Shown: positions 7,551 to 16,162 of the stretch, one piece after another
Numbering within the stretch: position 1 is the first letter of the stretch
Layout: every line of letters starts with the position of its first letter
Source of the DNA: Candidatus Proelusimicrobium tauri
GTDB lineage: Bacteria > Elusimicrobiota > Elusimicrobia > Elusimicrobiales > Elusimicrobiaceae
DNA length: 52,260 nt
NCBI GenBank assembly: GCA_002311025.1
Contig: DBYY01000009.1
Span: 425,241-477,500 of the forward strand
Reading direction: 5' to 3'
Translations under genes and position numbers: made by a program
Notes under the pieces: model-generated
Told to the model about the DNA's origin: nothing
The model's input: only the letters and a program-made list of their open reading frames with translations
Databases searched by the model: none

Positions 7551-8020
7551 AACAAACCCTACTAGTAGTTTTATCTTTAGTATTTTTCGGCGGTTGTTTG
7601 GGAGGTTCTTCTAACACAACAAGTTCTGTAAACGGCCCTTCAAAAGGCGAAAACAAAACTTTTGCCGAACAATATAAAGAACTTGAAAAGCAACCTGTTC
7701 CTTCAAGAGAAGAAATGGCGGCAATGCCCAATAACTTGCAAACAGCCGAAGATAGGGCAGCCGATGTTGCTCTTGAAGCCCAGGCTGAAAGAAGAGGAGA
7801 ACCGCCTTTACTTGAATCTAATTATATTTTCAAGGTAAAACAAAACAAAGGCGTTTACAGTTATGATCAACATAACCAAGTATGGACTGATGAGCGTTCT
7901 GCCAGAGAATATAAAGAAACAAAAAGACTTTGGACAAAACCCAAAAAATATGAAGCAAGTAAATATTATGGGGAAAGCAGTTCCAGCAGTTCTTCCGAAG
8001 AATATAGTTACGAGGATTAA
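7547..8020 (+). CDS. Small lipoprotein, function unknown
   Basis: 157 residues with a lipoprotein signal peptide and lipobox FGGC (Cys17), so lipid-anchored in the envelope. The mature part is hydrophilic, with Ser/Gly just after the Cys, a charged central segment, and a C-terminus of seven consecutive Ser followed by EEYSYED. No domain is recognised. It overlaps folD by 4 nt (ATGA), with GAGAGG upstream, and is followed 3 nt later by the ankyrin-like membrane protein gene. It is most likely translated as part of that operon. Confidence 0.8.
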   Translation: MKQTLLVVLSLVFFGGCLGGSSNTTSSVNGPSKGENKTFAEQYKELEKQPVPSREEMAAMPNNLQTAEDRAADVALEAQAERRGEPPLLESNYIFKVKQNKGVYSYDQHNQVWTDERSAREYKETKRLWTKPKKYEASKYYGESSSSSSSEEYSYED

Positions 8021-8023
8021 TTT

Positions 8024-8686
8024 ATGAAAAAAACTTTTATCACATTACTTATTTTTTTAGTAGTTGGTTTTATCGCCTTTTTGCTTTTGAGTAAAAACGG
8101 CTTTTTAGGTGAAGAATTAGGCGAAAAAGGGGAAAATATTTCCGCTAAAATAGACGAATTCGTCGGGCAAGGAATAGATGCCGTTGCCGATTTTACCGGT
8201 CTTAAAGAAGAAAAACCGGTCGAACCGCAAGAAGATCCCAAGATTACCAAATTTTTCCAACAGTTAAAAACAGCAACGCCGGAAACTCTTTCAACAATGG
8301 TAGTTAATGGCTTTAATCCTAAGAAGCCAAACCTCGCAGGGGAACCGCCCATTGTCTATATGGCACGCTATAATAATAATCCTGAAACTTATGATGTTAT
8401 GCTTAACATAGGTGCTAATGTGGGCCAAACCAATAGAAAAGGCGAGAATGCATTAAAAGTTGCCTTAGAGCGTGGCGCTCCTTTGGAAATTATCAGAAAA
8501 TTGTACGCAAACCAAGAAGCCCTTGATGCAATAGCCAGACAAAAAGAAATTAACAAAGGACCCGGTGCTCAAGTTATAGGTTCCTATTATCCTTCAATTG
8601 CAGATGACGCAAAAGGCGTAACCAAAGGTAATAGAATTTATATTGACGGTTACAGCAGAAACAGAAATCTTCAGGGGCTTGAGTAA
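8024..8686 (+). CDS. Membrane-anchored protein with ankyrin-like repeats
   Basis: 220 residues. A single N-terminal hydrophobic segment (about residues 5-24) is an uncleaved anchor or signal peptide. An acidic/proline linker follows. Then come one or two ankyrin-like units at about residues 100-155, recognised from GEPPIVYMARYNNNPETYDVMLNIGA and TNRKGENALKVALERGAPLEIIRKL, read as consecutive segments. Ankyrin units mediate protein contacts. No enzymatic motif is seen. The gene is co-transcribed with the lipoprotein, which suggests a shared envelope role (inference). Its stop abuts the end of the convergent gene at 8687. Confidence 0.75.
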   Translation: MKKTFITLLIFLVVGFIAFLLLSKNGFLGEELGEKGENISAKIDEFVGQGIDAVADFTGLKEEKPVEPQEDPKITKFFQQLKTATPETLSTMVVNGFNPKKPNLAGEPPIVYMARYNNNPETYDVMLNIGANVGQTNRKGENALKVALERGAPLEIIRKLYANQEALDAIARQKEINKGPGAQVIGSYYPSIADDAKGVTKGNRIYIDGYSRNRNLQGLE

Positions 8687-9361
8687 TTAAAGACTTGCGC
8701 CCAGCGCAAAATAAGAAGGTTGATTTAAGACGGGGTTGTCGCTGAAAACAGCATCAACTCCGTCTTTTTTTAATTGTTCAAAAAGTTTTAAGTCATTAAC
8801 GGTATAAATAAAAACTTTTATATTTTTTTTATGGCAAATATCAATTATATTTTTGTTTATTCTTTTATAACTCATATTTACACTATAAGGTTGTAAAAGT
8901 TCAATTTCTTTTAAATTAAATTCTTTGGTAAGTCGGCCTATTTTTAAATCCGGCAACAGTTTTTTTATTTTTTGCAGAGAAGGTAAATAAAAAGAAGAAA
9001 CTAATAAATGGGGATTTTTATCTTGCCCGTATTTTTTTAGACAAAGGGCAAGTTCTTTTTCTATTTCGGGGTAAATATTATCATCATTTTTTATTTCAAT
9101 ATTTAAAAAACTTCTTTTATCCAAAATTGCCAAAAGTTCTTCTAAAGTGCAAAGCCCTAAATTTTTTAACTCTTGTAAAGTATAGTTTTTTATCGCCTTT
9201 TTATTTAGTAAATAATCGTGGGCAAGAATTAAAAAACCGTCTTTTGTCAATTGAATATCCGTTTCAAAAGCATTTACACCCATAGCATAAGCGGCTTTGA
9301 AAGCCTTTAAAGTATTTTCTTGAAAAAAGGCACTGGCGCCTCTGTGTGCGATTATCTGCAT
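8687..9361 (-). CDS. Glycerophosphodiester phosphodiesterase
   Basis: 224-residue GDPD-family enzyme that cleaves glycerophosphodiesters from phospholipid turnover to glycerol-3-phosphate and an alcohol. The TIM-barrel active site motifs are present: HRGASAFFQENT at residues 5-16, ETDIQLTKDG with metal ligands Glu and Asp, and the AHD catalytic His. The C-terminus keeps VFIYTVND and the DAVFSDNP motif. No signal peptide is seen, so it is cytoplasmic (UgpQ-like rather than GlpQ-like). The start overlaps the upstream PHP gene by 10 nt, so the genes are translationally coupled. Confidence 0.93.
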   Translation of the reverse strand: MQIIAHRGASAFFQENTLKAFKAAYAMGVNAFETDIQLTKDGFLILAHDYLLNKKAIKNYTLQELKNLGLCTLEELLAILDKRSFLNIEIKNDDNIYPEIEKELALCLKKYGQDKNPHLLVSSFYLPSLQKIKKLLPDLKIGRLTKEFNLKEIELLQPYSVNMSYKRINKNIIDICHKKNIKVFIYTVNDLKLFEQLKKDGVDAVFSDNPVLNQPSYFALGASL

Positions 9362-10164
9362 AGATTTTGTTTTATTGATTCAAAAACTTCTTGCGGGACT
9401 TCTAATCCGGGAGCATTATCGCGTCCGCTTTTTTTGCCGTGATGGTCAGAACCCGCGCTAACAAGTAAATTATATTTTTTAGCAAGTGATAAAAGAGTTT
9501 CTCTCATTGCTTGTTTATGGCTTGGGTAATAAACTTCTATTCCGTCTAGTCCGCTATTTACCCACGCTGGAAAGTTCCAAAACTCTTGCACTATACCAAG
9601 ATGTGCCATAAAGGCCTTACCGCCCGCTTGTTTAATTAAGGAAATAATTTCACAAACGGTAAATCCTTCATTTGGCACATAACCGGGCTTACCGGGAATT
9701 AGAAATTTTCTAAAGGCCTCTTGCCTTGAAGGTGCTATTTTTTTATTTCTTATAGCGTCGGCAATATGCGCTCTTGAAGCAACGGTTTTAACAAGTTTAA
9801 AAACATCTTCTTCGGTGATATTTACTCCGGCTTCCTGCAATTGTTTTATTATTTTTCTTGCGCGGATATTGCGGTTTTCCCTATTTTGGGCAAGGGCTTC
9901 TTGTAAGCGTTTGTTTTGCGGGTCAATATTATAGCCGAGTATATGCAAATGGTCGTGTTCGCGTGAACTTATTTCCACACCCGGCACAAATAAAATACCC
10001 GCCTTTTTGGCAAGTAATTCTGCCTGTGGCAAGGCCTCAAGGGTATCGTGGTCTGTAATAGACATTATTTGCACGCCCGCCATAAGATAACTATGCACAA
10101 CTTCACTTGGGCTGGATGTCCCGTCGGAAAAAGTGGTATGCGCGTGCAAATCTACAATAGGCAT
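9352..10164 (-). CDS. PHP-domain phosphoesterase
   Basis: 270 residues of the stand-alone PHP family related to E. coli RNase AM (YciV), which hydrolyses nucleoside 3',5'-bisphosphates or short 5'-phosphate RNA ends. Metal-binding motifs are DLHAHTTFSDG at residues 4-14, SITDHDT, PGVEISS, MAHLG and GSDHHG near the C-terminus. It is the middle gene of a three-gene minus operon, starting 1 nt after the Nfu stop and overlapping the phosphodiesterase gene. Substrate is inferred from the family only. Confidence 0.88.
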   Translation of the reverse strand: MPIVDLHAHTTFSDGTSSPSEVVHSYLMAGVQIMSITDHDTLEALPQAELLAKKAGILFVPGVEISSREHDHLHILGYNIDPQNKRLQEALAQNRENRNIRARKIIKQLQEAGVNITEEDVFKLVKTVASRAHIADAIRNKKIAPSRQEAFRKFLIPGKPGYVPNEGFTVCEIISLIKQAGGKAFMAHLGIVQEFWNFPAWVNSGLDGIEVYYPSHKQAMRETLLSLAKKYNLLVSAGSDHHGKKSGRDNAPGLEVPQEVFESIKQNLCR

Positions 10165-10165
10165 A

Positions 10166-10390
10166 TTAGATTTTTTCTACGGCATTAATTTGCGGAAGGG
10201 CTTCTTTTAAATATTTTTCGATACCGTTTTTTAAAGTTAAAGTTGCCATAGGACAAGAACCGCAGGCACCTTGTAATTTTACTTTAACAATACCGGTTTT
10301 CTCATCATAAGATACAAATTCCACATCTCCGCCGTCTGCTTGTAGCATAGGGCGTACTTTTTGTAAAAGTTCAACAATTTTCTTTTCCAT
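10166..10390 (-). CDS. Stand-alone Nfu-type Fe-S carrier domain
   Basis: 74 residues forming only the NifU C-terminal (Nfu) domain: LQADGGDVEFV, then GACGSCPM with the CxxC that binds a [4Fe-4S] cluster as a dimer. It would pass clusters to target proteins. It has a good AAGGAG site. It is distinct from the full-length NifU at 11557, whose own C-terminal domain is of the same type. It heads the operon with the PHP and phosphodiesterase genes. Confidence 0.93.
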   Translation of the reverse strand: MEKKIVELLQKVRPMLQADGGDVEFVSYDEKTGIVKVKLQGACGSCPMATLTLKNGIEKYLKEALPQINAVEKI

Positions 10391-10408
10391 AAAAATCTCC
10401 TTATCTAT

Positions 10409-10417
10409 ATAATACCA
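10409..10417 (-). promoter_or_regulatory. Extended -10 of the Nfu operon
   Basis: Minus strand TGGTATTAT (10417-10409), a TGn-extended -10, 18 nt before the ATG at 10390, with AAGGAG in the leader. No convincing -35 is seen. Confidence 0.5.
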
Positions 10418-10429
10418 TTTTATAAACCA

Positions 10430-10459
10430 TTGTTAAAATACCCCCAAATATGCTATACT
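10430..10459 (+). promoter_or_regulatory. Promoter of the SH3-domain protein gene
   Basis: TTGTTA (10430-10435), an 18-nt spacer and TATACT (10454-10459), the latter preceded by TGC (extended -10). The transcript would start near 10467, leaving AAGGAG (10478-10483) in a short leader. Confidence 0.72.
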
Positions 10460-10492
10460 TTTTTTAAGGTTTAAATTAAGGAGTGTCTAATT

Positions 10493-10957
10493 ATGAAAAA
10501 TATGAATAAAGCAATTTTTGCTTTTGTCGCAATGTTTTTAGCAGTAAACTCTTTTGCCGCCGCCAGATATGCCAGCGTCGGTGTAAAAGAAGGTAATATC
10601 CGCAAATGCGCAAGTACAAAATGCGCTGTCAAATTTAAAGTTTGGCAATATACCCCGCTTGAAATGTTATCTGTCAGCAAAGACAAACAATGGGTAGAAG
10701 TTAAAGATTTTGAAGGTTTTACCGGTTGGATTCACAAAGATTTATTATCCGAAACTCCGGGTTTAAGCGCAAAAGTTGATGCCAATATTCGCCAAAGCCC
10801 CAGCGGTTCTGCCGATGTAGTTTGGGTTGTTGAAAAGGGCTATCCTCTTAAATTCTTAAAGAAACAAGGCTCTTGGCTTCAAGTTTCCGACGGTGAAGGT
10901 CTTAAAGGTTGGATAAGTGCCTCTTTAACTTGGGGATTTTTAGAATATAAGAAATAG
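10493..10957 (+). CDS. Secreted protein with two bacterial SH3 (SH3b) domains
   Basis: 154 residues. The signal peptide is about residues 1-22 (ending SFAAA). Two SH3b repeats follow: one around residues 25-80 (GNIRKCAST ... VKDFEGFTGWIHKDLLS) and a second around 85-145 (ANIRQSPSG ... VSDGEGLKGWISASL). Such periplasmic SH3b pairs usually bind peptidoglycan or proteins at the cell wall. No catalytic domain is attached. It starts a two-gene operon with the 10966 gene, 8 nt downstream. Confidence 0.9.
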   Translation: MKNMNKAIFAFVAMFLAVNSFAAARYASVGVKEGNIRKCASTKCAVKFKVWQYTPLEMLSVSKDKQWVEVKDFEGFTGWIHKDLLSETPGLSAKVDANIRQSPSGSADVVWVVEKGYPLKFLKKQGSWLQVSDGEGLKGWISASLTWGFLEYKK

Positions 10958-10965
10958 GTTTTTGT

Positions 10966-11439
10966 ATGAGAGTTTTTCTTATTATCATTACAGTAGCAGT
11001 TGCCACTTGGGGAACTTGGGCTTTAAACAGAGAAGTCCCCGTAGAAGGTTTTAACCTTGCCGGCAAAGTGGAAGTCGCTCCGCGTCTTTTAAAAGCGGCT
11101 CAGGAAAATAATGTTTCTTGCTCTATAATCGTCAAAAACGAGGCAGATGTTCCCGTTGCTATTAAAAGAATAATAAATCCTCAGTTCCCTTTAGAATTTT
11201 CTTTAGACAAAAGTGATTTGCTTATTGAAGGGTATCAAGGCAATTTGAAGGTTGAAGCCCAAATTAATTCGCACGGCAAACTCGGTATTTTAAAAAGCGG
11301 TGATATTTTCAGCGAAGAAAATAAAACCTATGTTTCGGGGCAAAAAAATATCGTTATCGTAGCCGATAAAATGATGGGTAAACCCACCCTCGCCGGCGCG
11401 AATAAACGTGGCAATTTCTTCAGAACAGCCGCTCGCTAG
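10966..11439 (+). CDS. Exported or membrane-anchored orphan
   Basis: 157 residues with an N-terminal hydrophobic segment (about residues 3-20) that could be a signal peptide or anchor. The mature part is beta-rich, with pattern CSIIVKNEADVPVAIKRI and later FSLDKSDLLIEGY; this faintly recalls LEA14/WHy-type domains, but I would not assign it. It follows the SH3b gene closely and is probably co-transcribed, so an envelope role is likely. Function unknown. Confidence 0.75.
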   Translation: MRVFLIIITVAVATWGTWALNREVPVEGFNLAGKVEVAPRLLKAAQENNVSCSIIVKNEADVPVAIKRIINPQFPLEFSLDKSDLLIEGYQGNLKVEAQINSHGKLGILKSGDIFSEENKTYVSGQKNIVIVADKMMGKPTLAGANKRGNFFRTAAR

Positions 11440-11447
11440 TTTTCTAT

Positions 11448-11496
11448 AAAACTCCTTGTTTTAATGTTTAACGACATAAAAAGCGGGAGTTTTTTA
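11448..11496 (+). terminator. Probable rho-independent terminator
   Basis: AAAACTCC (11448-11455) can pair with GGAGTTTT, followed by a T run around 11490-11495. The loop is long (about 30 nt), so the hairpin is weaker than others in the window. Confidence 0.5.
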
Positions 11497-11556
11497 TTTG
11501 CTTTCTCTTTTCCTATACACTTAAATAATATATAATATATATACAGAGGTTCTTAT

Positions 11557-12405
11557 ATGTGGGAATATACAGATAAAGTGATGGAACACTTCAAAAATCC
11601 AAAAAATGTCGGTGAAATCAAAGATGCCGATGCCACAGGCCAAGTCGGCAGTCTTGTTTGTGGAGATGCTTTAAAATTAACTTTAAAAATTGATAAAGAA
11701 ACACAAGTCATAAAAGATGCGAAATTTTTAACTTTCGGTTGTGCAAGCGCAATAGCATCTTCTTCTGTTTTAACTGAAATGATTATCGGTAAAACTTTAG
11801 AAGAAGCCGCAAAAATTACCAATCAGGATATTGCAAACGAACTTGGTTCTTTGCCTGAAGAAAAAATGCACTGCTCCGTTATGGGTATGGAAGCCCTTGA
11901 AGCCGCAATTAAAAGTTATAAGGAAGGCGGCAAACCTGTTGTTTACGAGCAAGAAAGTTCTTCTAAAATTATCTGCAAATGTTTTAATGTAAGCGAAGAA
12001 ACCATAATTAAAGCAATTCACACAAACAAATTAACCACTGTCGAAGATATTACCCACTTTACAAAAGCAGGTGGTGCTTGCGGGCGTTGTAAAGGCGAAA
12101 TCCAAAGTATTTTAAACAAGGTTCTTGCTTGCGAAAATCCTCTCCCTGCCAAGAAGCAATTTAAGGATTTAACTATCGTAGAAAAAATAAAGGAAGTGGA
12201 AAAAGTTCTAAATACAGAAGTTAAACCGCGCCTTAATTTAGATGGGGGGAGTATTGAACTTGTTGATATTCAAGGCAATATAATTTCCGTTCGTATGCTT
12301 GGTATGTGTGGCGGTTGCGTTAATGCCAAAAACACAATTAAGTCTTTTGTCGAAAAAGTTTTAAAGGAAAAAATTGACTCTTCTTTAGAGGTTCACCAAG
12401 CATGA
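11557..12405 (+). CDS. nifU: Full-length NifU Fe-S cluster scaffold
   Basis: 282-residue scaffold on which NifS-derived sulfur and iron are assembled into clusters. The N-terminal IscU-like domain (about 1-125) has its three ligands in VCGDA, FGCAS and MHCSV. The central [2Fe-2S] BFD-like domain (about 135-190) has CKC and CGRC. The C-terminal Nfu domain (about 200-280) has LDGGSIELV and MCGGC. All cysteine ligands are present. It overlaps nifS by ATGA. No nitrogenase genes are seen, so this is the general Fe-S system. AGAGG precedes the start, and a perfect TATAAT lies at 11531-11536. Confidence 0.97.
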   Translation: MWEYTDKVMEHFKNPKNVGEIKDADATGQVGSLVCGDALKLTLKIDKETQVIKDAKFLTFGCASAIASSSVLTEMIIGKTLEEAAKITNQDIANELGSLPEEKMHCSVMGMEALEAAIKSYKEGGKPVVYEQESSSKIICKCFNVSEETIIKAIHTNKLTTVEDITHFTKAGGACGRCKGEIQSILNKVLACENPLPAKKQFKDLTIVEKIKEVEKVLNTEVKPRLNLDGGSIELVDIQGNIISVRMLGMCGGCVNAKNTIKSFVEKVLKEKIDSSLEVHQA

Positions 12406-13574
12406 AAGTAATTTATTTTGATAATAACGCGACAACGCGCACCGCTCCCGAGGTTCTTGAAGAGATGACCCCTTATTTTTGCGAAAAGTACGGCAATGCT
12501 TCAAGTATGCATACTTTCGGCGGTTCTAATAAAAGAGCAATTGAAAAAGCAAGAGCGAATGTCGCTTCTTTAATCAATGCCCAGCCGCAAGAAGTTATTT
12601 TTACTTCCGGCGGAACGGAAGCAGACAGCACGGCAATTTATTCTTCTGTTAACAGTTATCCGAACAAAAAGCATATTATAACTTCCGCAGTAGAACATCC
12701 TGCCGTTTTGGAAGTTTTCAAAAAACTTGCTTCTCAGGGGTATAGAGTAGATTTTATCGGTGTAGATACAAACGGCCGTTTTGATATGGATAGTTTTAAA
12801 AAACTCATTGATAATGAAACAGCCCTTGTTTCCGTAATGTGGGCAAACAGTGAAACAGGCACAATTTTCCCAGTTAAGGAAATTGCCAAAATCACCCACG
12901 AATATGGCGCCCTGTTTCATACAGACGGCGTTCAGGCACTTGGCAAAATAATAACCGATGTAAAAGAAACGGATGTGGATTTAATGTCTTTTTCTTCTCA
13001 TAAAATAAACGGCCCCAAAGGGATGGGCGGTTTATATATCAAAACGGGAACAAGATTTTTACCTTTTATGGTCGGCGGACACCAAGAGCGCTTACGTCGC
13101 GCCGGTACGGAAAATGTGCCAAGTATAGTCGGTTTCGGTAAAGCCGCACTTTTAGCAAAAGAACATTTAAAAGAAACCGATAAAATCGCTTTACTTCGCG
13201 ATACTTTGGAAAAAGGCCTTTTGGAAAAAATTGAAAATACAAAAGTCAACGGCGATAGAGAAAACCGCTTGCCAAACACCACAAATATAAGTTTTGGCTA
13301 TATTGAAGGTGAATCAATTTTGATGATGCTTGATGAATACGGCATTTGCGCTTCTTCGGGTTCTGCTTGTACATCGGGTTCTCTTGAACCTTCCCATGTT
13401 TTAAGGGCTATGCAGGTTCCTTTCCAATTTGCGCACGGCTCAATCAGATTTTCTTTAGGTCGCTATAACACTTTAGAAGAAGTGAAAAAAGTTGTGGAGG
13501 TTATGCCCGCAATAGTCAGTCGATTAAGGGCTCTTTCTCCGTTTAATCCCGGCACATTTAGTGCAGTAAAATAA
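12402..13574 (+). CDS. nifS: Cysteine desulfurase, NifS/IscS type
   Basis: 390-residue PLP enzyme that removes sulfur from L-cysteine, leaving a persulfide for NifU. It begins YFDNNATT. The PLP Lys is in SFSSHKINGPKGMG, and the mobile catalytic Cys is in SSGSACTSGSLEPSHVL, the group I loop. It is translationally coupled to nifU (4-nt overlap). secA follows after 11 nt, so the pair may lead into that operon. Confidence 0.96.
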   Translation: MKVIYFDNNATTRTAPEVLEEMTPYFCEKYGNASSMHTFGGSNKRAIEKARANVASLINAQPQEVIFTSGGTEADSTAIYSSVNSYPNKKHIITSAVEHPAVLEVFKKLASQGYRVDFIGVDTNGRFDMDSFKKLIDNETALVSVMWANSETGTIFPVKEIAKITHEYGALFHTDGVQALGKIITDVKETDVDLMSFSSHKINGPKGMGGLYIKTGTRFLPFMVGGHQERLRRAGTENVPSIVGFGKAALLAKEHLKETDKIALLRDTLEKGLLEKIENTKVNGDRENRLPNTTNISFGYIEGESILMMLDEYGICASSGSACTSGSLEPSHVLRAMQVPFQFAHGSIRFSLGRYNTLEEVKKVVEVMPAIVSRLRALSPFNPGTFSAVK

Positions 13575-13585
13575 GAAGAGGTATT

Positions 13586-16162
13586 ATGATTACAAATTTA
13601 ATAGAAAAAATTATAGGCACAAAAAGCGAAAGACAATTAAAAAAACTTGCCCCCATTGTCCAAAAAATAAATGATTTGGAAAAAACAATTTCACCTTTAA
13701 CTGATGAAGAATTAAAACTTAAAACACAAGAATTTAAAGACCGCCTTGCCAAAGGCCAAACTCTTGATGATATCTTGCCCGAAGCCTTCGCGGTGGTCAG
13801 AGAAGCCGCCAAAAGAGTGCTTGGTTTGCGTCATTATGATGTTCAACTGCTGGGCGGTATGGTTCTTCACCAGGGTAAAATTGCCGAAATGCGCACAGGT
13901 GAAGGTAAAACTTTAGTTGCAACTTTGCCTTCTTACTTAAATGCTTTAACGGGTAAAGGCGTTCATGTCGTAACCGTTAACGACTATCTTGCTAAACGTG
14001 ATAGAGAGTGGATGGGTCCTGTTCACGAGTTTTTAGGTCTTACAGTCGGTTTTATTAGCCATGATATGGAAAATGCCGAAAGACAAGAAATGTATAAAAA
14101 AGATATTACCTATGTTACCAATAATGAACTCGGCTTTGACTATTTAAGAGATAATATGGTTGTTCGCGCACAAGATAGAGTCCAACGTCCTTTAAACTTT
14201 TGTATCGTTGACGAGGTAGACTCCATTTTAATTGATGAGGCAAGAACTCCTTTAATTATTTCCGGTCCGACAGATGATAAAACCGATAAATATTATGTGG
14301 TAAACCGTTTGGTTCCGCAATTTAAGGTCCGCAAAATTACCGAAAGAGATGAAGTTAATGCAAAATACGCAGGCGAAGACCTTGCCAAAGGTTATGATGC
14401 TTTAATTGACGAGAAAAATCAAACTGTTACTTTAACAGACCAAGGTGTTGCCGCAGCGGAAAAAATGTTGGGTGTTGCTAATTTATATGATGATGTCGAA
14501 TCAGAGTGGGTTCACCATATTAATCAGGCCTTGCGCGCCCATCACTTGTATAAGAGAGAAGATCACTATATCGTAAAAGACGGCGAAGTTATTATTGTTG
14601 ATGAATTTACCGGTCGTCTTATGCCGGGTCGCAGATGGTCTGACGGTCTTCATCAGGCCATAGAAGCAAAAGAACATATTGCAATTAAAGAAGAAAATCA
14701 GACTCTTGCCACAATTACTTTTCAGAACTTCTTTAAACTCTATAATAAACTCTCCGGTATGACAGGTACCGCCATGACCGAAGCCAATGAGTTTTGGACA
14801 ATTTATAAACTTGATGTTGTTGAAATACCTTCTAATAAACCTTGCCAAAGGATTGACTATCCCGATGTGGTCTTCCGCACGGAAGATGAAAAATTTGACG
14901 CTGTTGTAGAGGAAATAGAAAAACTTTGGAGAAAGGGTTTACCCGTATTAGTTGGTACTCGTTCTATTGATAAATCCGAACACCTTTCCGAACTGTTAAG
15001 ACGCAAAGCCATACCGCACAAAGTTTTAAATGCTAAATATCATGAAATGGAAGCCCAAATTATCAGCCAAGCCGGCAGAAAAGGTGCTGTTACAATCGCA
15101 ACCAATATGGCAGGGCGCGGAACGGATATTGTTTTGGGCGGAAATCCCGTTAATAAGGAAGAGCAAGATTTTATTGAAAAAAACGGCGGGCTTACTGTTA
15201 TAGGTACGGAACGCCACGAAAGCCGCCGTATTGATAATCAGTTGCGCGGTCGCTGCGCAAGACAGGGCGATAAAGGTTCAAGCCGTTTCTATGTCGCTTT
15301 AAACGATGAACTTATGCGTCTTTATGGTGGGGAAAGAATTTCTTCTATTATGGGACACTTAGGTATGAAGAAAGGCGAGGCTTTGGAATCTTCTATCCTT
15401 TCTTCCCAGATAGCCCGCGCTCAAAGAAGGGTGGAAGGCCATAACTTTGATATTCGCAAACATCTGCTTGATTATGATAAAGTTATGAACCAGCAAAGAA
15501 CAGCAGTTTATAATCTAAGAAATGCTATTTTGGACGGAGTTAATTTTAGCGATAGAACCCATCAGATGATAGAAGAAATGGCAGAAGATCTTTTCTATAA
15601 ATTTTATAATGAAAAGCATCCCGTCAGAACTGATTTCAATTCTATCAACACTTTGTTTAAGAGAATTTTTACCATCGATGTTAACTTAGATAAAGATAAT
15701 ATTAAAGGCAAAAAACCGGAAGTTATTTTAAAAGACCTTACCGACAAAGCAATCGAAGCCTGCAAACAAAGGGCTGCTTATTTTGAAGAACAAGGTATAA
15801 ATTTTGCCGAGATTGAAAGGATGCTTCTTTTGCAACTTTTAGATCAGGCCTGGAAACAACATTTATACGAACTTGACCAAATACAAAAGAGTATTAACTT
15901 ACGCGCTTACGGCCAAAAAGACCCTTTAATTGAATATCAGAAAGAGTCTTTCTATCTTTATCAGGCAATGATGAACAGAATAAGAGATTTATTTGTGGAA
16001 TATATCTTCCGCTTGCAATTACCCCCGCAGAGAAAACCCGCTCAACAAGTAAGGCAAGCGCAAACTGCTGATAGCAAAGGACAAGAAATCCACAAAATCG
16101 GAAGAAATGATTTATGTCCTTGTGGCAGCGGTAAAAAATATAAAAAATGTTGCGGAAAATGA
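13586..16162 (+). CDS. secA: Preprotein translocase ATPase SecA
   Basis: 858-residue motor that drives proteins through SecYEG. The N-terminal DEAD-like motor has MRTGEGKT (Walker A, near residue 100) and IVDEVDSILIDEARTPL. The second motor domain has TNMAGRGTDI and QLRGRCARQGD. The C-terminal zinc tail RNDLCPCGSGKKYKKCCGK is complete and binds SecB or ribosomes. AAGAGG precedes the start. Its stop overlaps the lnt start as ATGA. Confidence 0.99.
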   Translation: MITNLIEKIIGTKSERQLKKLAPIVQKINDLEKTISPLTDEELKLKTQEFKDRLAKGQTLDDILPEAFAVVREAAKRVLGLRHYDVQLLGGMVLHQGKIAEMRTGEGKTLVATLPSYLNALTGKGVHVVTVNDYLAKRDREWMGPVHEFLGLTVGFISHDMENAERQEMYKKDITYVTNNELGFDYLRDNMVVRAQDRVQRPLNFCIVDEVDSILIDEARTPLIISGPTDDKTDKYYVVNRLVPQFKVRKITERDEVNAKYAGEDLAKGYDALIDEKNQTVTLTDQGVAAAEKMLGVANLYDDVESEWVHHINQALRAHHLYKREDHYIVKDGEVIIVDEFTGRLMPGRRWSDGLHQAIEAKEHIAIKEENQTLATITFQNFFKLYNKLSGMTGTAMTEANEFWTIYKLDVVEIPSNKPCQRIDYPDVVFRTEDEKFDAVVEEIEKLWRKGLPVLVGTRSIDKSEHLSELLRRKAIPHKVLNAKYHEMEAQIISQAGRKGAVTIATNMAGRGTDIVLGGNPVNKEEQDFIEKNGGLTVIGTERHESRRIDNQLRGRCARQGDKGSSRFYVALNDELMRLYGGERISSIMGHLGMKKGEALESSILSSQIARAQRRVEGHNFDIRKHLLDYDKVMNQQRTAVYNLRNAILDGVNFSDRTHQMIEEMAEDLFYKFYNEKHPVRTDFNSINTLFKRIFTIDVNLDKDNIKGKKPEVILKDLTDKAIEACKQRAAYFEEQGINFAEIERMLLLQLLDQAWKQHLYELDQIQKSINLRAYGQKDPLIEYQKESFYLYQAMMNRIRDLFVEYIFRLQLPPQRKPAQQVRQAQTADSKGQEIHKIGRNDLCPCGSGKKYKKCCGK

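Noticed and set aside
7980..8010. Serine run in the lipoprotein as a frameshift or sequencing artefact
   Set aside because: The frame continues cleanly to a stop 3 nt before the next gene and the codons for Ser vary (AGC, TCC, AGT, TCT), unlike a slippage error.
11557..13574. NifU/NifS as part of a nitrogen-fixation cluster
   Set aside because: No nitrogenase or accessory nif genes are present; the pair is followed by secA and fits a general Fe-S system.
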